DNA of 64,000 nucleotides from Pisaster brevispinus (Eukaryota > Echinodermata > Asteroidea > Forcipulatida > Asteriidae): contig JAMKCF010000008.1 of assembly GCA_023634235.1 (NCBI GenBank), forward strand, positions 1,493,001-1,557,000, given 5' to 3'. The notes below the pieces were generated by a model. It did not search any database and was not told the DNA's origin. It was given only the letters and a program-made list of their open reading frames with translations. Below, one piece after another: positions 22,601-30,997 of the stretch (within the stretch, counting starts at the first letter, position 1; each line of letters starts with the position of its first letter). A program made the translations under genes and the position numbers.

Positions 22601-24436
22601 CGGCAGCATGATAAAGGTCTATTCTATAGCCACTGGAGTATTTCAATGAGTTTTTGGGAACAGTATTCTCAGTGCTACAGATGAAGATCAAAGAGCATAA
22701 TTTCTTTTCATATCTGAACTAAAAAACTTGTTTTTTCACCAGGTAGACATTCAAAGGTCTGCATTCAGATAAAAGACTAACGTTTCTCATCCATGCGTAA
22801 CATACAAGAGTGCACTTACTTTACAGTGCATTGTAGGTCTGCCTAAATTATTTCGTACATTTTGTAAAATAACAGTTTGAAGATTGAATTGGATTTAGAG
22901 ATACAGTACAGCTCACTAAGTGTAAATTATCCAGCAGCCAACTTCTTGGCCTTCAGAGCTACAACTTGGAGACCAATTAGAGACTAAAATACACTAACAT
23001 TGAGCCCCTACTTGCCTACAATAACATTCAAAATGTCCACACGTTCATGTAGTACACCTCAACCATGTACATACACATGTTATGGCACCGAGTCTAGTTT
23101 CTGGTAAATGTACATGATGTACATTACATTGAGATACTTGTAGGTTTGATGTTTTTCCCTATTGACAATATAATGTCTGATGCAATGTTTTATTACATTT
23201 GGACTAGCAAAGCTGGATCACAAGTCCAGTGTCTGATTTAAAATTGAACATTCGCTTGTATGGGCTGATGTATACATGTCTGTCTGTTTTAGTCTGTCTT
23301 TGATTTTTGCTTCAAATGTTTTTATTTCTTGTAAATCAAGTTCCTTGTTTTGCTTAGTTAGGCTCTATTTGTCTCTTTATTCTGTCTCAAAAAGTTACGT
23401 TAGTTTCACTTGTTTAATATTTCTTGATAGCAGAGGTTTTGATGACAGGTTGTTTTTACTTTTGTCTTGACCCAGACAAATTTATGTTTAATACGTATTT
23501 ATGGCAGAAGATTTAAAACATATCAAGTAATAAACCACAAAGGAAACTGACTGGGTAGATTTTATATAATAGATTCAAAAGAAAAAAACTAAAATAAACT
23601 GGTCCATTCACCCAGATAACTCCCTGGTCACCTCTTCCTGCTTGCACAAGATTAGACTACCAATAATAACGCTCTATCATGTCTATTGTGTAAATCTATT
23701 GCAAACAGTCATTAATTGCCTTGTACTATAGAGCTCGATCACACCACTCTTACTTACAAAATATCTGTTACATTATCCATTAAGCCCCCATGCTTTATCA
23801 TATCGCGTGTGCATATGTTTTGAACTTGTGATTGTGTGCACTGTGCCAGCTTCCATGACTGCGTTACAATCGCTCACATCATGCATCACTGCATCCTGAA
23901 CAAGAATCATCAGCCCATCCCAACGGTTTTGGATGAGACCCACTTGGGCCGAGCAAAAATGGCACATCTCCCTTTATAAAAGCCTTGCAGAAAATAGCTC
24001 TAGTTTGTCCACAACTGGATACAAAAACATCCTTAGCATCAAGATTTTGTAATGTAATTGTTGTAATGTAATTTTACATGGGAAACCTATAGGAGTCTTT
24101 AATAGTCTAATCACATGGTACAGTTTACCACAGAATTCTTTGCTTTCGATCTTCAAAATTTCATGGTAAGCAGTGCACTTGATATTGGTGCCACAGTACA
24201 TCACATTCACCACATTCCACCTCATTCTTTCCCATCCACTTACCAGCACCATCAGTCCGTCCCTTTTGCCGTCTCCACAGGATCTGTCTTGTGTCCATGC
24301 TGACTTCAAAGGATCTCTTCTCTGGTTTCTTCTTCCCAAAGAAACGCGTCAAGACAGTCCCCATCGAGAGCATCTTGGTGATGCTGGAGACCTCTTGAGG
24401 GTTCAGAGCATTCTTGTAGAGGCTGTTGGTGGCCAT
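7511..24436 (-). CDS. PLCG: Phospholipase C gamma, N-terminal PH-domain exons (5' part of gene)
   Basis: Three minus-strand coding exons (24244-24436, 8025-8174, 7511-7604) join in frame to give the first 145 residues plus a split codon. Phases agree at each junction: exon 1 ends one base into a codon, exon 2 ends one base into a codon, exon 3 ends two bases in. Recognised family signatures are DTRQILWRR (about 48-56), the KEIRPGKNSRDFERW block (about 71-85), the FYGAEFRLKSLSV strand block and HKWIVGLNWFIEEM (about 123-136). Their order and spacing match the N-terminal PH domain of PLC-gamma, which contributes to membrane recruitment and autoinhibition; the enzyme cleaves PIP2 into IP3 and DAG downstream of tyrosine kinases. 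EF hands, X/Y barrel and SH2/SH3 domains would lie left of the window. I found no fourth exon in 1-7510, so intron 3 exceeds 7.5 kb. PLCG1 and PLCG2 cannot be told apart; invertebrates usually have one gene. Confidence 0.88.
8025..8174 (-). CDS. PLCG: PLCG coding exon 2
   Basis: The acceptor AATAG ends at 8175 after a T-rich tract; the donor GTAAGA is at 8024-8019. The 150-base exon completes Val65 and encodes KIRMIKEIRPGKNSRDFE and then a FIIFYGAEFRLKSL strand pair, the central beta strands of the PLC-gamma PH domain. The split codon at its 3' end combines with CA of the next exon to give Ala. Confidence 0.88.
8490..8790 (+). mobile_element. LINE 3'-end fragment (plus orientation)
   Basis: The sequence AACTCCTTGCCTGGTGCATG, with TACAATCTAGACTGTTTTTA after it, corresponds to the reverse-complement partner at 20606-21025. 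In that copy these bases encode the SLWNSLPGACFPPSYNLDCF ending typical of non-LTR retrotransposon reverse-transcriptase ORFs. Here the frame is broken by stops and only a few hundred bases remain. Confidence 0.6.
8884..9065 (+). mobile_element. tRNA-derived SINE-like fragment
   Basis: TTGGAGGTCTAGTGGTAAGA resembles an A box and GTGGGTTCGAATC is a good B box about 35 bases later. A C-rich tract (8949-8971) and a short tRNA-unrelated body follow. The lack of a closed acceptor stem argues against a real tRNA gene. Confidence 0.55.
8949..8971. repeat. Poly-C/T-rich low-complexity tract
   Basis: A run of C with short interruptions, directly after the B-box-like sequence of the SINE fragment. Confidence 0.8.
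9066..10595. other. PLCG intron 1, no recognisable feature
   Basis: Ordinary AT-rich intronic DNA. Short frames on both strands show no family motif. Confidence 0.5.
10596..10745. mobile_element. Degenerate MITE, GGGCCCAA-TTCATA family
   Basis: It starts GGGCCCAACTCCATAAAAGC and contains CTTAAGCA, CCAGTCACAAACACTGTAC and a terminal CTAAGCAAG..GTGCTTAA. These correspond to blocks in the intact copies at 57500-57690 and 59062-59238. The right terminus has decayed. Confidence 0.55.
10750..11090 (+). repeat. Interspersed repeat, copy 2 of a direct pair
   Basis: Same block order as 6080-6453: GGATTGGTAGAGCTGACAAA, AATAACAAACCTGTGAAAAT, CAGCATGTAAACACA, TTCTTGAATATGACTT, then a T-rich end. The preceding MITE remnant touches its left end, which suggests nested or adjacent insertions. 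Confidence 0.7.
11091..12816. other. PLCG intron 1, mostly unassigned
   Basis: A minus-strand frame of 114 residues at 11290-11634 (SGCVNAPVLRMYTMADVHVI..) is the longest here. It shows no recognisable domain and has no splice context. I treat the interval as intronic, possibly including old transposon sequence. Confidence 0.4.
12817..13113. mobile_element. MITE-like element with AGGGTTCTCCCC termini
   Basis: The left end reads TCAGGGTTCTCCCCAGG and the right end ATGGGGAGAACCCTGG, giving an inverted repeat of about 13 bp around a 297-bp element. The interior has no coding frame. It contains a CpG-bearing stretch GCGTATCGGC repeated within 13027-13080. Confidence 0.65.
13202..13340. repeat. 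Long near-perfect palindrome centred on TGACGTCA
   Basis: The two arms (about 13202-13267 and 13276-13340) are close reverse complements: AGTAGGTGGCCTGAC on the left against GTCAGGCCACCTACT on the right, and AGAGTCTTTCTTGAAGGCTA against TAGCCTTAGAGAAAGACTCT. The centre, AAATGACGTCATTT, contains the consensus CRE octamer at 13268-13275. A single arm occurs at 48893-48960, so this is a transposon-like hairpin family and not a gene-specific site. Confidence 0.85.
13438..13525 (+). mobile_element. tRNA-derived SINE head, family 2
   Basis: ATAGCTCAGTTGGTTGAGCG is a tRNA-like A-box region and CCAGTTCAAGTT a weak B box. AATTTTTCTTTGTTCAACCC follows. The same tail follows the tRNA-like heads at 28290-28385 and, on the minus strand, 36465-36515. 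Confidence 0.6.
13930..14535. mobile_element. Fold-back element with GTCCCAACTATAGTTGGGAC-bearing arms
   Basis: The left arm (about 13948-14030) and right arm (about 14436-14524) are inverted copies some 85 bp long, separated by about 400 bp. Each arm also contains the 20-bp perfect palindrome GTCCCAACTATAGTTGGGAC (13968-13987 and 14485-14504), and the right arm has a second, 18-bp TCCCAACTATAGTTGGGA at 14436-14453. The spacer has no convincing coding region. A diverged relative lies at 17280-17720. Confidence 0.8.
14545..14925 (+). repeat. Interspersed repeat fragment
   Basis: It contains CTTTCTTGGTGAGAAGCACT, TTTCTGAGGTGGTTGTTTGC and TAATTTTGCCAATAAATCAG. The last block recurs with its neighbourhood at 51190-51260, and the AGGTGGTTGTTT block at about 21730. 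It abuts the fold-back element at 13930-14535. Confidence 0.5.
15277..15297. repeat. (GAT)n microsatellite
   Basis: Six GAT/TGA units in PLCG intron 1. Confidence 0.85.
15298..17279. other. PLCG intron 1, no gene seen
   Basis: AT-rich DNA with several TACATGTA-type runs and an ATTT-rich stretch near 17011-17031. None of the short frames shows a domain or a splice context. Confidence 0.5.
17280..17720. mobile_element. Diverged fold-back element related to 13930-14535
   Basis: The left end carries GGTCCCAACTTGAATACAGT and the right part ATCCCAACTGTTAACACTCA plus CCCATCTATAGTTGGGAC at 17685-17702, an imperfect version of the palindrome in the fold-back element at 13930. Arms are more decayed than in that element. 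Confidence 0.6.
17721..18785. other. PLCG intron 1, no gene seen
   Basis: No exon, RNA or repeat family was recognised. A short tandem doublet CAATACCAATGTA occurs at about 17975-18002. Confidence 0.45.
18790..19215. repeat. Degenerate tandem repeat, about 27-28 bp unit
   Basis: Repeated GACTAAGACCAAGACCTAAA-type units separated by TTCCAAGACTCAG or GTTTCCCAGACTAAG. The clearest part is 19095-19205, where successive units are 27-28 bp; the left half is strongly diverged. No frame is preserved across it. Confidence 0.7.
19272..19420 (+). repeat. Repeat carrying a conserved AATAAACCACAAGGGAAACT block (copy 1)
   Basis: A block of about 33 bp starting CAAGTAATAAACCACAAGG and ending in CTGATTGGGTAAC is followed by TTGGGGTTTGAACCCAAAAT, a local hairpin. 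The block recurs in the same orientation at 21512 and 23521 and in diverged form at 28204. Confidence 0.65.
19641..19940 (+). mobile_element. tRNA-Leu-like SINE, near full length
   Basis: The head GTCGTAGCCAAGTGGTCTAG (A-box region) and GTGGGTTCGAATAATGG (B box) are followed by GTGACACTTGTGTTCTTTTG, TATCATAATTGCTTCTC and a 3' body with TGGACTGGCACCCTGTCCAG. It shares the head and central block with the copies at 32312 and 34015. Confidence 0.75.
20606..21025 (-). pseudogene. Non-LTR retrotransposon reverse-transcriptase C-terminal remnant
   Basis: A 139-residue minus-strand frame ends with FIPGTASLWNSLPGACFPPS and then YNLDCFKRN, the hallmark end of LINE reverse-transcriptase ORFs in which the polypeptide closes with an (F/L)xPRTxxLWNxLP motif. 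The RT core (YADD box) and endonuclease are absent, so only the 3' end of a dead element remains. A shorter relative lies at 8490-8790 in the opposite orientation. Confidence 0.7.
21510..21550 (+). repeat. AATAAACCACAAGGGAAA block (copy 2)
   Basis: ATCAAGTAATAAACCACAAG followed by GGAAATGACTGGGTAAATT; matches the blocks at 19272 and 23521. Confidence 0.65.
22146..22440 (+). repeat. Interspersed repeat related to 44410-44722
   Basis: Shared blocks with 44410-44722 in the same order: a GGC/CTGGTT-rich left part, AATCAGTGCAGTCAGTGGTT versus AATCTATGCAGGTAGTGGTT, GGAAGCAGTGAA versus GGAAAGCAATGAA, TTTGGCCA, and a right end GTTAAGGAAGAATGCTGGGA versus GTTAAGGGAGAATGCTGAGG. The MITE at 22443 begins three bases after it. 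Confidence 0.6.
22443..22623. mobile_element. MITE-like element, AATAGACCTT family (copy 2)
   Basis: 181 bp, starting AATAGACCTTTATCATGG and ending CATGATAAAGGTCTATT, a near-perfect terminal inverted repeat of about 17 bp. The interior matches the copy at 788-966. This copy has the better preserved ends. Confidence 0.8.
22624..23520. other. PLCG intron 1, no gene seen
   Basis: AT-rich DNA without recognised exons or repeat families. Confidence 0.45.
23521..23560 (+). repeat. AATAAACCACAAAGGAAACT block (copy 3)
   Basis: TATCAAGTAATAAACCACAA followed by AGGAAACTGACTGGGTAGAT; third plus-orientation copy within PLCG intron 1. Confidence 0.65.
24244..24436 (-). CDS. PLCG: PLCG coding exon 1 (initiator)
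   Basis: ATG at 24436-24434 opens MATNSLYKNALNPQEV and the exon ends DGA plus one base before GTAAGTGG at 24243-24238. The bases just upstream of the ATG form a pyrimidine tract ending CTCAG, so this looks like an internal exon whose 5' UTR is completed by an upstream noncoding exon. The reading frame is open further upstream (to 24469), but that part lies in the pyrimidine tract and is probably intron. Sixty-four whole codons are encoded, including the GTVLTRFFGKKK basic segment of the PH domain. Confidence 0.85.
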
Positions 24437-25560
24437 GCTGAGCAAGGGTGGAGAGAGAAATAAAAACAATTAAAATTACGGGACCAACATTGTGTTTTAA
24501 AGTTTTGATTTTTAAAGTGGCATCTTACAATGAACATGAACCATGAGGAAGCAGATCGTAAAATATCAATAAGTCTGCATGTTCTACATTAGTTGGAACT
24601 ACTTGTTTTTTACTGCACTTGTACACAAATCTGCCTGTTCAGCAACTGGACAAAGTTGGCTAACTTCCTACACAAGACAAAGAATGATAAGCTTATTGAC
24701 AGCTCTTCCCCTGAACAACAGTTTGAATGATGAATAGGCTACTTGGCATAATGTCCTCATACTGTACACTCTTGACTCAGTTCTTACTTCCTTCACCATG
24801 CAAAGCTTCAAACCTCGTTTTAAATTATAAGCTTATCAAATCACAACTGATTTGAACAAATTACTACATTTATATAGAGACAATTGCAGATTATGCCAAA
24901 TTCGACCACCACGTTTTCATTCATTCTGACCAAAAGCCTTTAAATTTATCAAAGATTTTATTACATTTTTGGTTATAATAAATTACAAAGGAACAGTTGG
25001 GTTCTGCATACATTGTGTTCTATTAACAAGTAATGTAATATGAAGGGGCTATCATTACTGTGATTAATCATGTTTTGTGAGAAATCATTGTTTATAATTT
25101 CGTTTTTATTCAACTGAAACCATAAGTTTTCTTTAGAACTTAAAACAAGTTTATACTTACTTGAAACCATACAACTACAGTACAACTTCCAAGCTACAAA
25201 ACTGAGAATGAGATCAGTAGCGTAATAACCTCATGATGCAGAAACTGTGGTTTGTGGTCAGAAATATCCCCCTCAGTGTACACAACCCTGCCATTATGAG
25301 TCACTCACTAAATTTATTGTTCAAAAATATTTTTTCAAGGGTATTTTTGTCTCAACCACACAATCTGATGAACTCCACCACTTGACAAGACAGGGAGACA
25401 ATTTGAATAAATAAACGTGATTGATATAAAATATTAAATCATTTGAAATCTTTTTTTTATGAATGCTGTTGAAATTGCATGTATTTTTTCCATGATCGTG
25501 CAAATTGCAACAGGTGAAGCAGACAATGAAGGACAGTGTAAGTAGGAAGTAACGTCATGT

Positions 25561-26060
25561 ACTTACGACACATTAAAAAGGCAAGGGTCCAAGTTACATG
25601 ACTTCACACAAACCCGACAAGCCCGCTCACCGTTCACCGCACGGGGTGGCCCCGCCAACTATATTTCTTATTCTAACTAGTGAAGATTTATGTGTTGTCT
25701 ACGTATAATAATTGTTAATCTACACATACCGTAGAATAGTTAGTATTAGAGCAAAAATATTAAGAACAAAGGAGACACAAGAATAAAAGCGATATTTTAC
25801 CTGATTGTGGTCACCCGAACACACCTGGAAAATAATGACTAGACAGCTAGGTAGTCACAGCTAGTACTTACTCACTACACTCAATAGAATCTCGTTCTAC
25901 GACTAGTGCATTATTGCCATGCTGCAGGCTGAGTACTGTGTACAAAAACGTCTGTGTAGCAGAGAGCGATCTGTGTACTCTATTGATCAACAGACTAATA
26001 AGCCTGTCTAATTACATCAAAAACAAACTTGCCGCGAGAGGTCGCTCTTTTATATTTTCA
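25561..26060 (-). promoter_or_regulatory. Candidate PLCG 5' noncoding exon and promoter region
   Basis: The acceptor-like sequence in front of the PLCG ATG implies at least one upstream noncoding exon. Two minus-strand donor candidates are present: GTAAGT after ..TGTC at 25566-25561, and ..ATCAG followed by GTAAAA near 25797-25802. The surrounding 25.6-26.1 kb is more CpG-containing than the rest of the intergenic space. I cannot decide between the donors or place a transcription start from sequence alone. Confidence 0.3.
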
Positions 26061-27839
26061 TTTGGGTGGTTTTATTTTCGGGGTGGGGCAGGGGTGCTGG
26101 GGGGGGGGGCAGCCTCCCTGATTATTCCACAGCCCAAACTACACATACATACAGAATTCAAGAGGATGATCCAGACGAACAATCTTGACCCGGCGCGCGC
26201 CCCGCCCATGTGGTTATGATATATTTTTTTATCCATTGAAAATGTTATATTTATCGTACTAATTCCGTACCGTACATTGTAGATATAGAATTCACTTTTG
26301 AATCAATGCAATTATTCCAAAGTTTAACTATTAATTTGACATTTCCAGACCAATAGGCCGAGGCCGATGATTAGCCTATAGAAAAGAGGGCGGGGACCCA
26401 GAGCACTCTCCCACGATCATTAACGGGGCACTATTGTGTTTTAATACTACGGTTTACAAAGCTGTGACAAATTAGTTATTGAACATATATTATGCAGTAA
26501 GTTAATCAACACGGGCTGGGCAACACTACATGCCAAAATATGAAGGAGGACCCAAGGAACGACATCATAGTTACCTCGACCCGGCCGCGGTGAATTTATT
26601 GTAATTTTAATTCGTTTATTACTTTGTTACACAAATTCCGTAGGTCCAAACGTATATTCTATACACTCAAATTACCCCCAATTATTTCAAAATTTACTCG
26701 CAGCGATAACAGTTATACCTTAGGTCCCCTCCCTCCTAATAGTTGTTTGAAGCAATTTTATTATTAAAGGTCTAAGTTTGAAAAGTTTGTAATTATTGCT
26801 AAAATGAACATTATAGGCCTACTCTAGCACAATATGTTGTCTTATGTACGAAATTCGTATTTATTTTTAGTTCTTTATTCATTTATTTTGATGTTATGAT
26901 TTTTTTTTCAGAAGGCGCAAACAATGGCCCGCTGTGCCCAACTCATTTGCGCCTGAATGGCCTTTTCCCCAATAGCTTTTAAACCCCATTGTGCCTGCTT
27001 TGTCAAACCATTATACCGCCTCTATGACTCCCTGTCGCTCTCTTTATGATTGTGATAATTATAATGTAAAAGCTTGACACTTTCATTCCTAATTTGATTT
27101 AAACAAGTCAAACAAGTTTGTTGTCATTTCAACAAAAAGAAAACCTGAGTTTTTGGGGAAGGGGCCGCCCAAGATGGAGGTTCTGTAGTTTAAATTCTTG
27201 CCACTATTTTCTGTCTATTCCTTTTTAACAAGTGGATCGAGTGGTCGAGTTTAACAACTAGATGGACTGACTTGTCCTCATTCCTTGTTGTTTCTTTTGA
27301 CTATTTTATTCTCTCGTTCCTTGGTCAGATCAAGAGCAAACTGTACATGGATTTAATAAAACTCATACACTAATGCTTGAATGAACTTGACCTTATTTTC
27401 TGTTGAGTGAAAGCAAAGACAGGAGGAACTGAGGACATGATGGCTTTAATTTATTTTATTTCATTAGTTTTGTTGATTGTTTATTTTTACTTTTTAATTT
27501 TATTTAGTAATTTTTTTTGTGTTTTTTTTGGGGTAGGGATAAAGTAAAGCCAATGTGATTCTCAATACTAACAGTTTTATTCTTTCCAATTGTTTTCTTA
27601 CTTACATATTATTCACTTATAAAATCATTTTAAAAGTATATACTTTCTCAAGTGCTATTAGAAGAAATATCTGGACCAAATTTGAAAAATAAATAAGGCT
27701 TACTTTTAACAATTCAGCTGAAATTTCACACAGTTTAGCTCCAATCAAAATGTTAATAAGACTAAAATAATTATGTTCTTTTAGAATTACTAAAACAAAG
27801 TTAGAGTACTTGTTACTTAATGTTTTCTGGACAGCAATT

Positions 27840-27990
27840 TATGCCCTCAAACTGCTGTAAAATTTCATAGAGATGCTTTACTAAGCAGAAAAAGTCGCAT
27901 AAAAATTGTCTGCTGAGCAAAAATATGCAGGATACCAGTCACAGATTGTACACGTGACATGGTATTCTAGTTAGAACAACTTTGTAGGGC
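27840..27990. mobile_element. Degenerate MITE, GGGCCCAA-TTCATA family
   Basis: AATTTCATAGAGATGC at the left, then GCAGGATACCAGTCACAGAT and TTGTACACGTGACATGGTA, matching the interior of the intact copies at 57500 and 59062. The outer GGGCCC termini are lost. Confidence 0.6.
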
Positions 27991-28199
27991 TTAGGCTGGA
28001 ACAGTGTTTACATACCAGTCAGGCAGATATGGGATAATAAGGAAACAAAATAGTGACTAAAAGTCTGCTTCAAAAGTTTGGGAAAGATTTGAAAATTTTG
28101 TTCACATTCTTCAAAATGTAACCATAAATAAAACAGAAGTTTAAAAACCCCCACACAAACCAGTAACAATATTACAGAGGATGAATACACTCATATTTG

Positions 28200-28385
28200 G
28201 ATTCAAGTACTAAACCAAAGAGGAAACTAACTGGGTAATTATAAATAAGTTTTGGGTAAACAACGATAATCCAAATAAAAAAAGCCGTCAACAGTTGGCT
28301 CAGTTGGCAGAGCATCGGCATGTAAACCAGGGCAGGTTCAAATCCTGCTCCTTTCAAATTTTCTTTATTCACCCAAGATAGGTGT
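28200..28385 (+). mobile_element. tRNA-derived SINE, family 2, with upstream conserved block
   Basis: A diverged CAAGTACTAAACCAAAGAGG block is followed, about 85 bases on, by GTTGGCTCAGTTGGCAGAGC (A-box region) and CAGGTTCAAATCCTGC (B box), then TTTTCTTTATTCACCC. This is the only copy here in which the conserved block and the tRNA-like head are adjacent, suggesting that they are parts of one composite element. Confidence 0.6.
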
Positions 28386-29078
28386 ATAATTAATTTAGTC
28401 AAACTTGAACATTATGAATTTCACAAATTGTTCAGAAATTTCTCTTAGTTGGTCAACAAATTTGACAGCTGGTCATGTGCTATGGTCACCTAACAAAACA
28501 AACAGATTGTTCGCACATACTTTGCAGCTATAAGTCCCAATTAGTTTGAATCAAAGGTAAAATACTACATGATTTCTGTTCACATACAATAAAAAACCAA
28601 CGGCTCTAAAACATACTGAATATGTATAAAATGAAAAATCTGTATTGGAAATAGTAGTGGTCAGACGAGGAAGCATGCGAAAATAAACAAATAAAATCAC
28701 ACATTATTTGGGATACAAAATTTATGTTATCAAAATACATTTATGAGTAATTAGTATAATTTTATTCTTTTAGACAATTCCCTGAAGCGCCAAGAGTACA
28801 ATATTATATAATTTAAGGATTTGTCGATTAACATTTGATTTATAAATTAGATTAATTTATCAACTCTATTCCATTCGGATAATTATAATTTATAGCACAT
28901 GGATGGCTTGTAGGAAACAAGACAGAAAAATGCTAGTATATGAAATGTACCCGGACAGAACAAGGCTCTTCCTGCCAAAACTAAAAACTGTGTATATTTA
29001 CTTATCAAATAGATAAGAATAAGGACTTTCAAATAACATTTAATTTAGGGGCCTACATGGTAAGCATTTCCCAATATA

Positions 29079-29101
29079 TATTTATATATATATATATATG
29101 T
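29079..29101. repeat. (TA)n microsatellite
   Basis: TATATATTTATATATATATA-type run in intergenic DNA. Confidence 0.9.
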
Positions 29102-30305
29102 AGAATGTGTAAGACATTACATCACATTGATACTTTTAATGCCATTTCATTATTTCCAATCAGTGAGTTACATTAGAAATGTCTCAGAATAAAAATGTTG
29201 AAAAACTATTTAGATTTTCCCACAGTAACTGGAAGTTAAATTTATTATTAAAGGAGCTAATAAAGACACCATCATTAACAAGTTAGTTCATTAGACTGAT
29301 TAAGAATCAAACCATTTCTCTCTACCACCATTTTAAAGATATCAACAACCGTTTTGAAAACCTAAATAGTAAGTTCTTCTGTGTAAAAAGAACAGAAGTG
29401 AGATCAATATCAACCTTAACAAAAGTTTGTTCTCCAGAAACAAAAATTAACTTTTTATCAACACTAGAAATTGTAAAAGTAGTTGAGTCAATGAACATGG
29501 ATAGAAATAATGTATGACTTTTCTAAACATGGATTCCTCTTCTGTGGAAAAAAGAACACGACGGAAATACCAATAGATTTCAGACTTTTAAATTGTACCT
29601 TCCACCAGAAACAAATGTGATTATTTTTCCATTTATACAAATAGTATATTTTCTATGGTATAACTCATATACACGTAGTACTATTACAGATACTGTTGAT
29701 TTGAAATAATCATTCATCTGTCATATTTTGTCATGAACCCATCAGAGATAATGCACATCATTCCTATACAGCATAAACCCACACATGAATGATTTTATTC
29801 CACTGATTATAAAACAAATATTTTCTTTTAAAATGTCTCTGGAAAAAATAACAGAAACTGTGAAGCAAATGTTATCTTGGGAAGTTGTCAGTTCAGGTCA
29901 TGACCTTCACTGTGACCTTCTGGGTTGAATGGAAGCAAACTCCTGCACCTACTCTGGGCGTTTGGGCGACAGCTGCTTGTGGTTGCTACAGCCCCTACAT
30001 GGTTAGATAAAACTGCTCATCTACAAGTAAACCTACAATAAATCAACTGTGCTTCTCTTTGAGTTCAAACTCCAAGAGCATTTTAATGTGACTTTTTAAG
30101 AAAGACGAATTTCCCTCTTTTGAAGTGAGCTCAGCTTCTGCACCATCAGAACTGAAATTACTAAATGTTGATGATGCAAAATAAAAAGAGGCCGCCAATG
30201 AGCCAACATGAACCCTCAGCCCTCTACTACTCAAATGAGCGATGATATGATGGGTTACATTGATTATTCATGAGTTGTGTAGTGCCGTAATGTTCAAACA
30301 GTATG

Positions 30306-30504
30306 TCCTGACTGACCATATGATGTGTGTGACTTTGTTTTCATTACTGTCCTCAGACTGACCATATGATGTGCGTATCTTTGTTTTCATTACTGTCCTC
30401 GGACTGTCCATGTGATGTGCGTATCTTTGTTTTCATTACTGTCCTCAGACTGACCATATGATGTGCGTATCTTTGTTTTCATTACTGTCCTCAGACTGTC
30501 TTGC
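30306..30504. repeat. 46-bp tandem repeat in presumed NAGPA 3' UTR
   Basis: Units carrying CATATGATGTGCGTATCTTT and TTTCATTACTGTCCTCAGAC start at 30314, 30360, 30406 and 30452, exactly 46 bp apart, with a partial fifth at 30498. The third unit has GTCCATGTGATG in place of GACCATATGATG. The array lies about 210-410 bases past the NAGPA stop codon in the transcribed direction and before the first candidate poly(A) signals. Confidence 0.9.
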
Positions 30505-30716
30505 ATTGGCCACCATCATAGATGAAAAGTGCCTCCGTGAAAGGCTTTCATTGGCCGAGAGTCGTGCAGGTGTGACTTTTCCATTGTTTGTCGTCAAAGA
30601 TGGCGGTCAATGACATCATGTGCAATCCATCTGTAGAAGCCTAGATAGTGCTGTTTTCATTGTGTCATACTTTATGAAGGGGCCTCGTAGAATGATGCAG
30701 TCCAAATCTACTGAAA

Positions 30717-30997
30717 TCATAGACTTGACTCAGTCTCTTCTGTGTCATCAAATTCTAAATCTCTCTGTTTGATTATGTGATACTTGCGAGCCCTTCTGGG
30801 CTTCGGACACACCAGATACGGATGAGACGTAACGCGGCAAGTGCAGCGATAACACAGAAGGGCTATATTGCACATCAGGCTAACCACGGCTATCACCGTG
30901 GCAACCACACAACCTATTGCATAGGGTTCTTGGAAGAACGTTCTCTCTGGGCTGAGATTTTTGGAGTTAAGAGCACGATTGGCGAGGCACTGTCCAG
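30717..30997 (-). CDS. NAGPA: NAGPA exon 9: transmembrane helix and cytosolic tail
   Basis: Acceptor TTGACAG ends at 30998; stop TGA at 30719-30717. It encodes a short luminal linker, the helix CVVATVIAVVSLMCNIALLC and an approximately 43-residue tail rich in basic then acidic residues. The tail carries RKYHII, a tyrosine-based sorting signal; the acidic EFDDTEETE cluster precedes the C-terminus. The open frame continues upstream of the acceptor to 31256, but that part is intron. Confidence 0.9.

Larger units (their letters stand above)
26061..30305. other. Intergenic DNA between PLCG 5' region and NAGPA 3' end
   Basis: Strongly AT-rich. It holds a G-rich tract at about 26077-26110, a CpG-bearing patch near 26180-26600, a degenerate GGGCCCAA-family MITE at 27840-27990, a SINE at 28200-28385 and a (TA)n tract at 29079-29100. 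No exon was recognised. The minus-strand signals ATTAAA (30082-30087) and AATAAA (29794-29799) are candidate poly(A) signals of NAGPA. Confidence 0.5.

Noticed and set aside
25914..26219. 101-residue plus-strand frame next to the PLCG promoter region
   Set aside because: It is composed of low-complexity G-rich sequence and has no domain; a chance frame in a CpG-bearing region.
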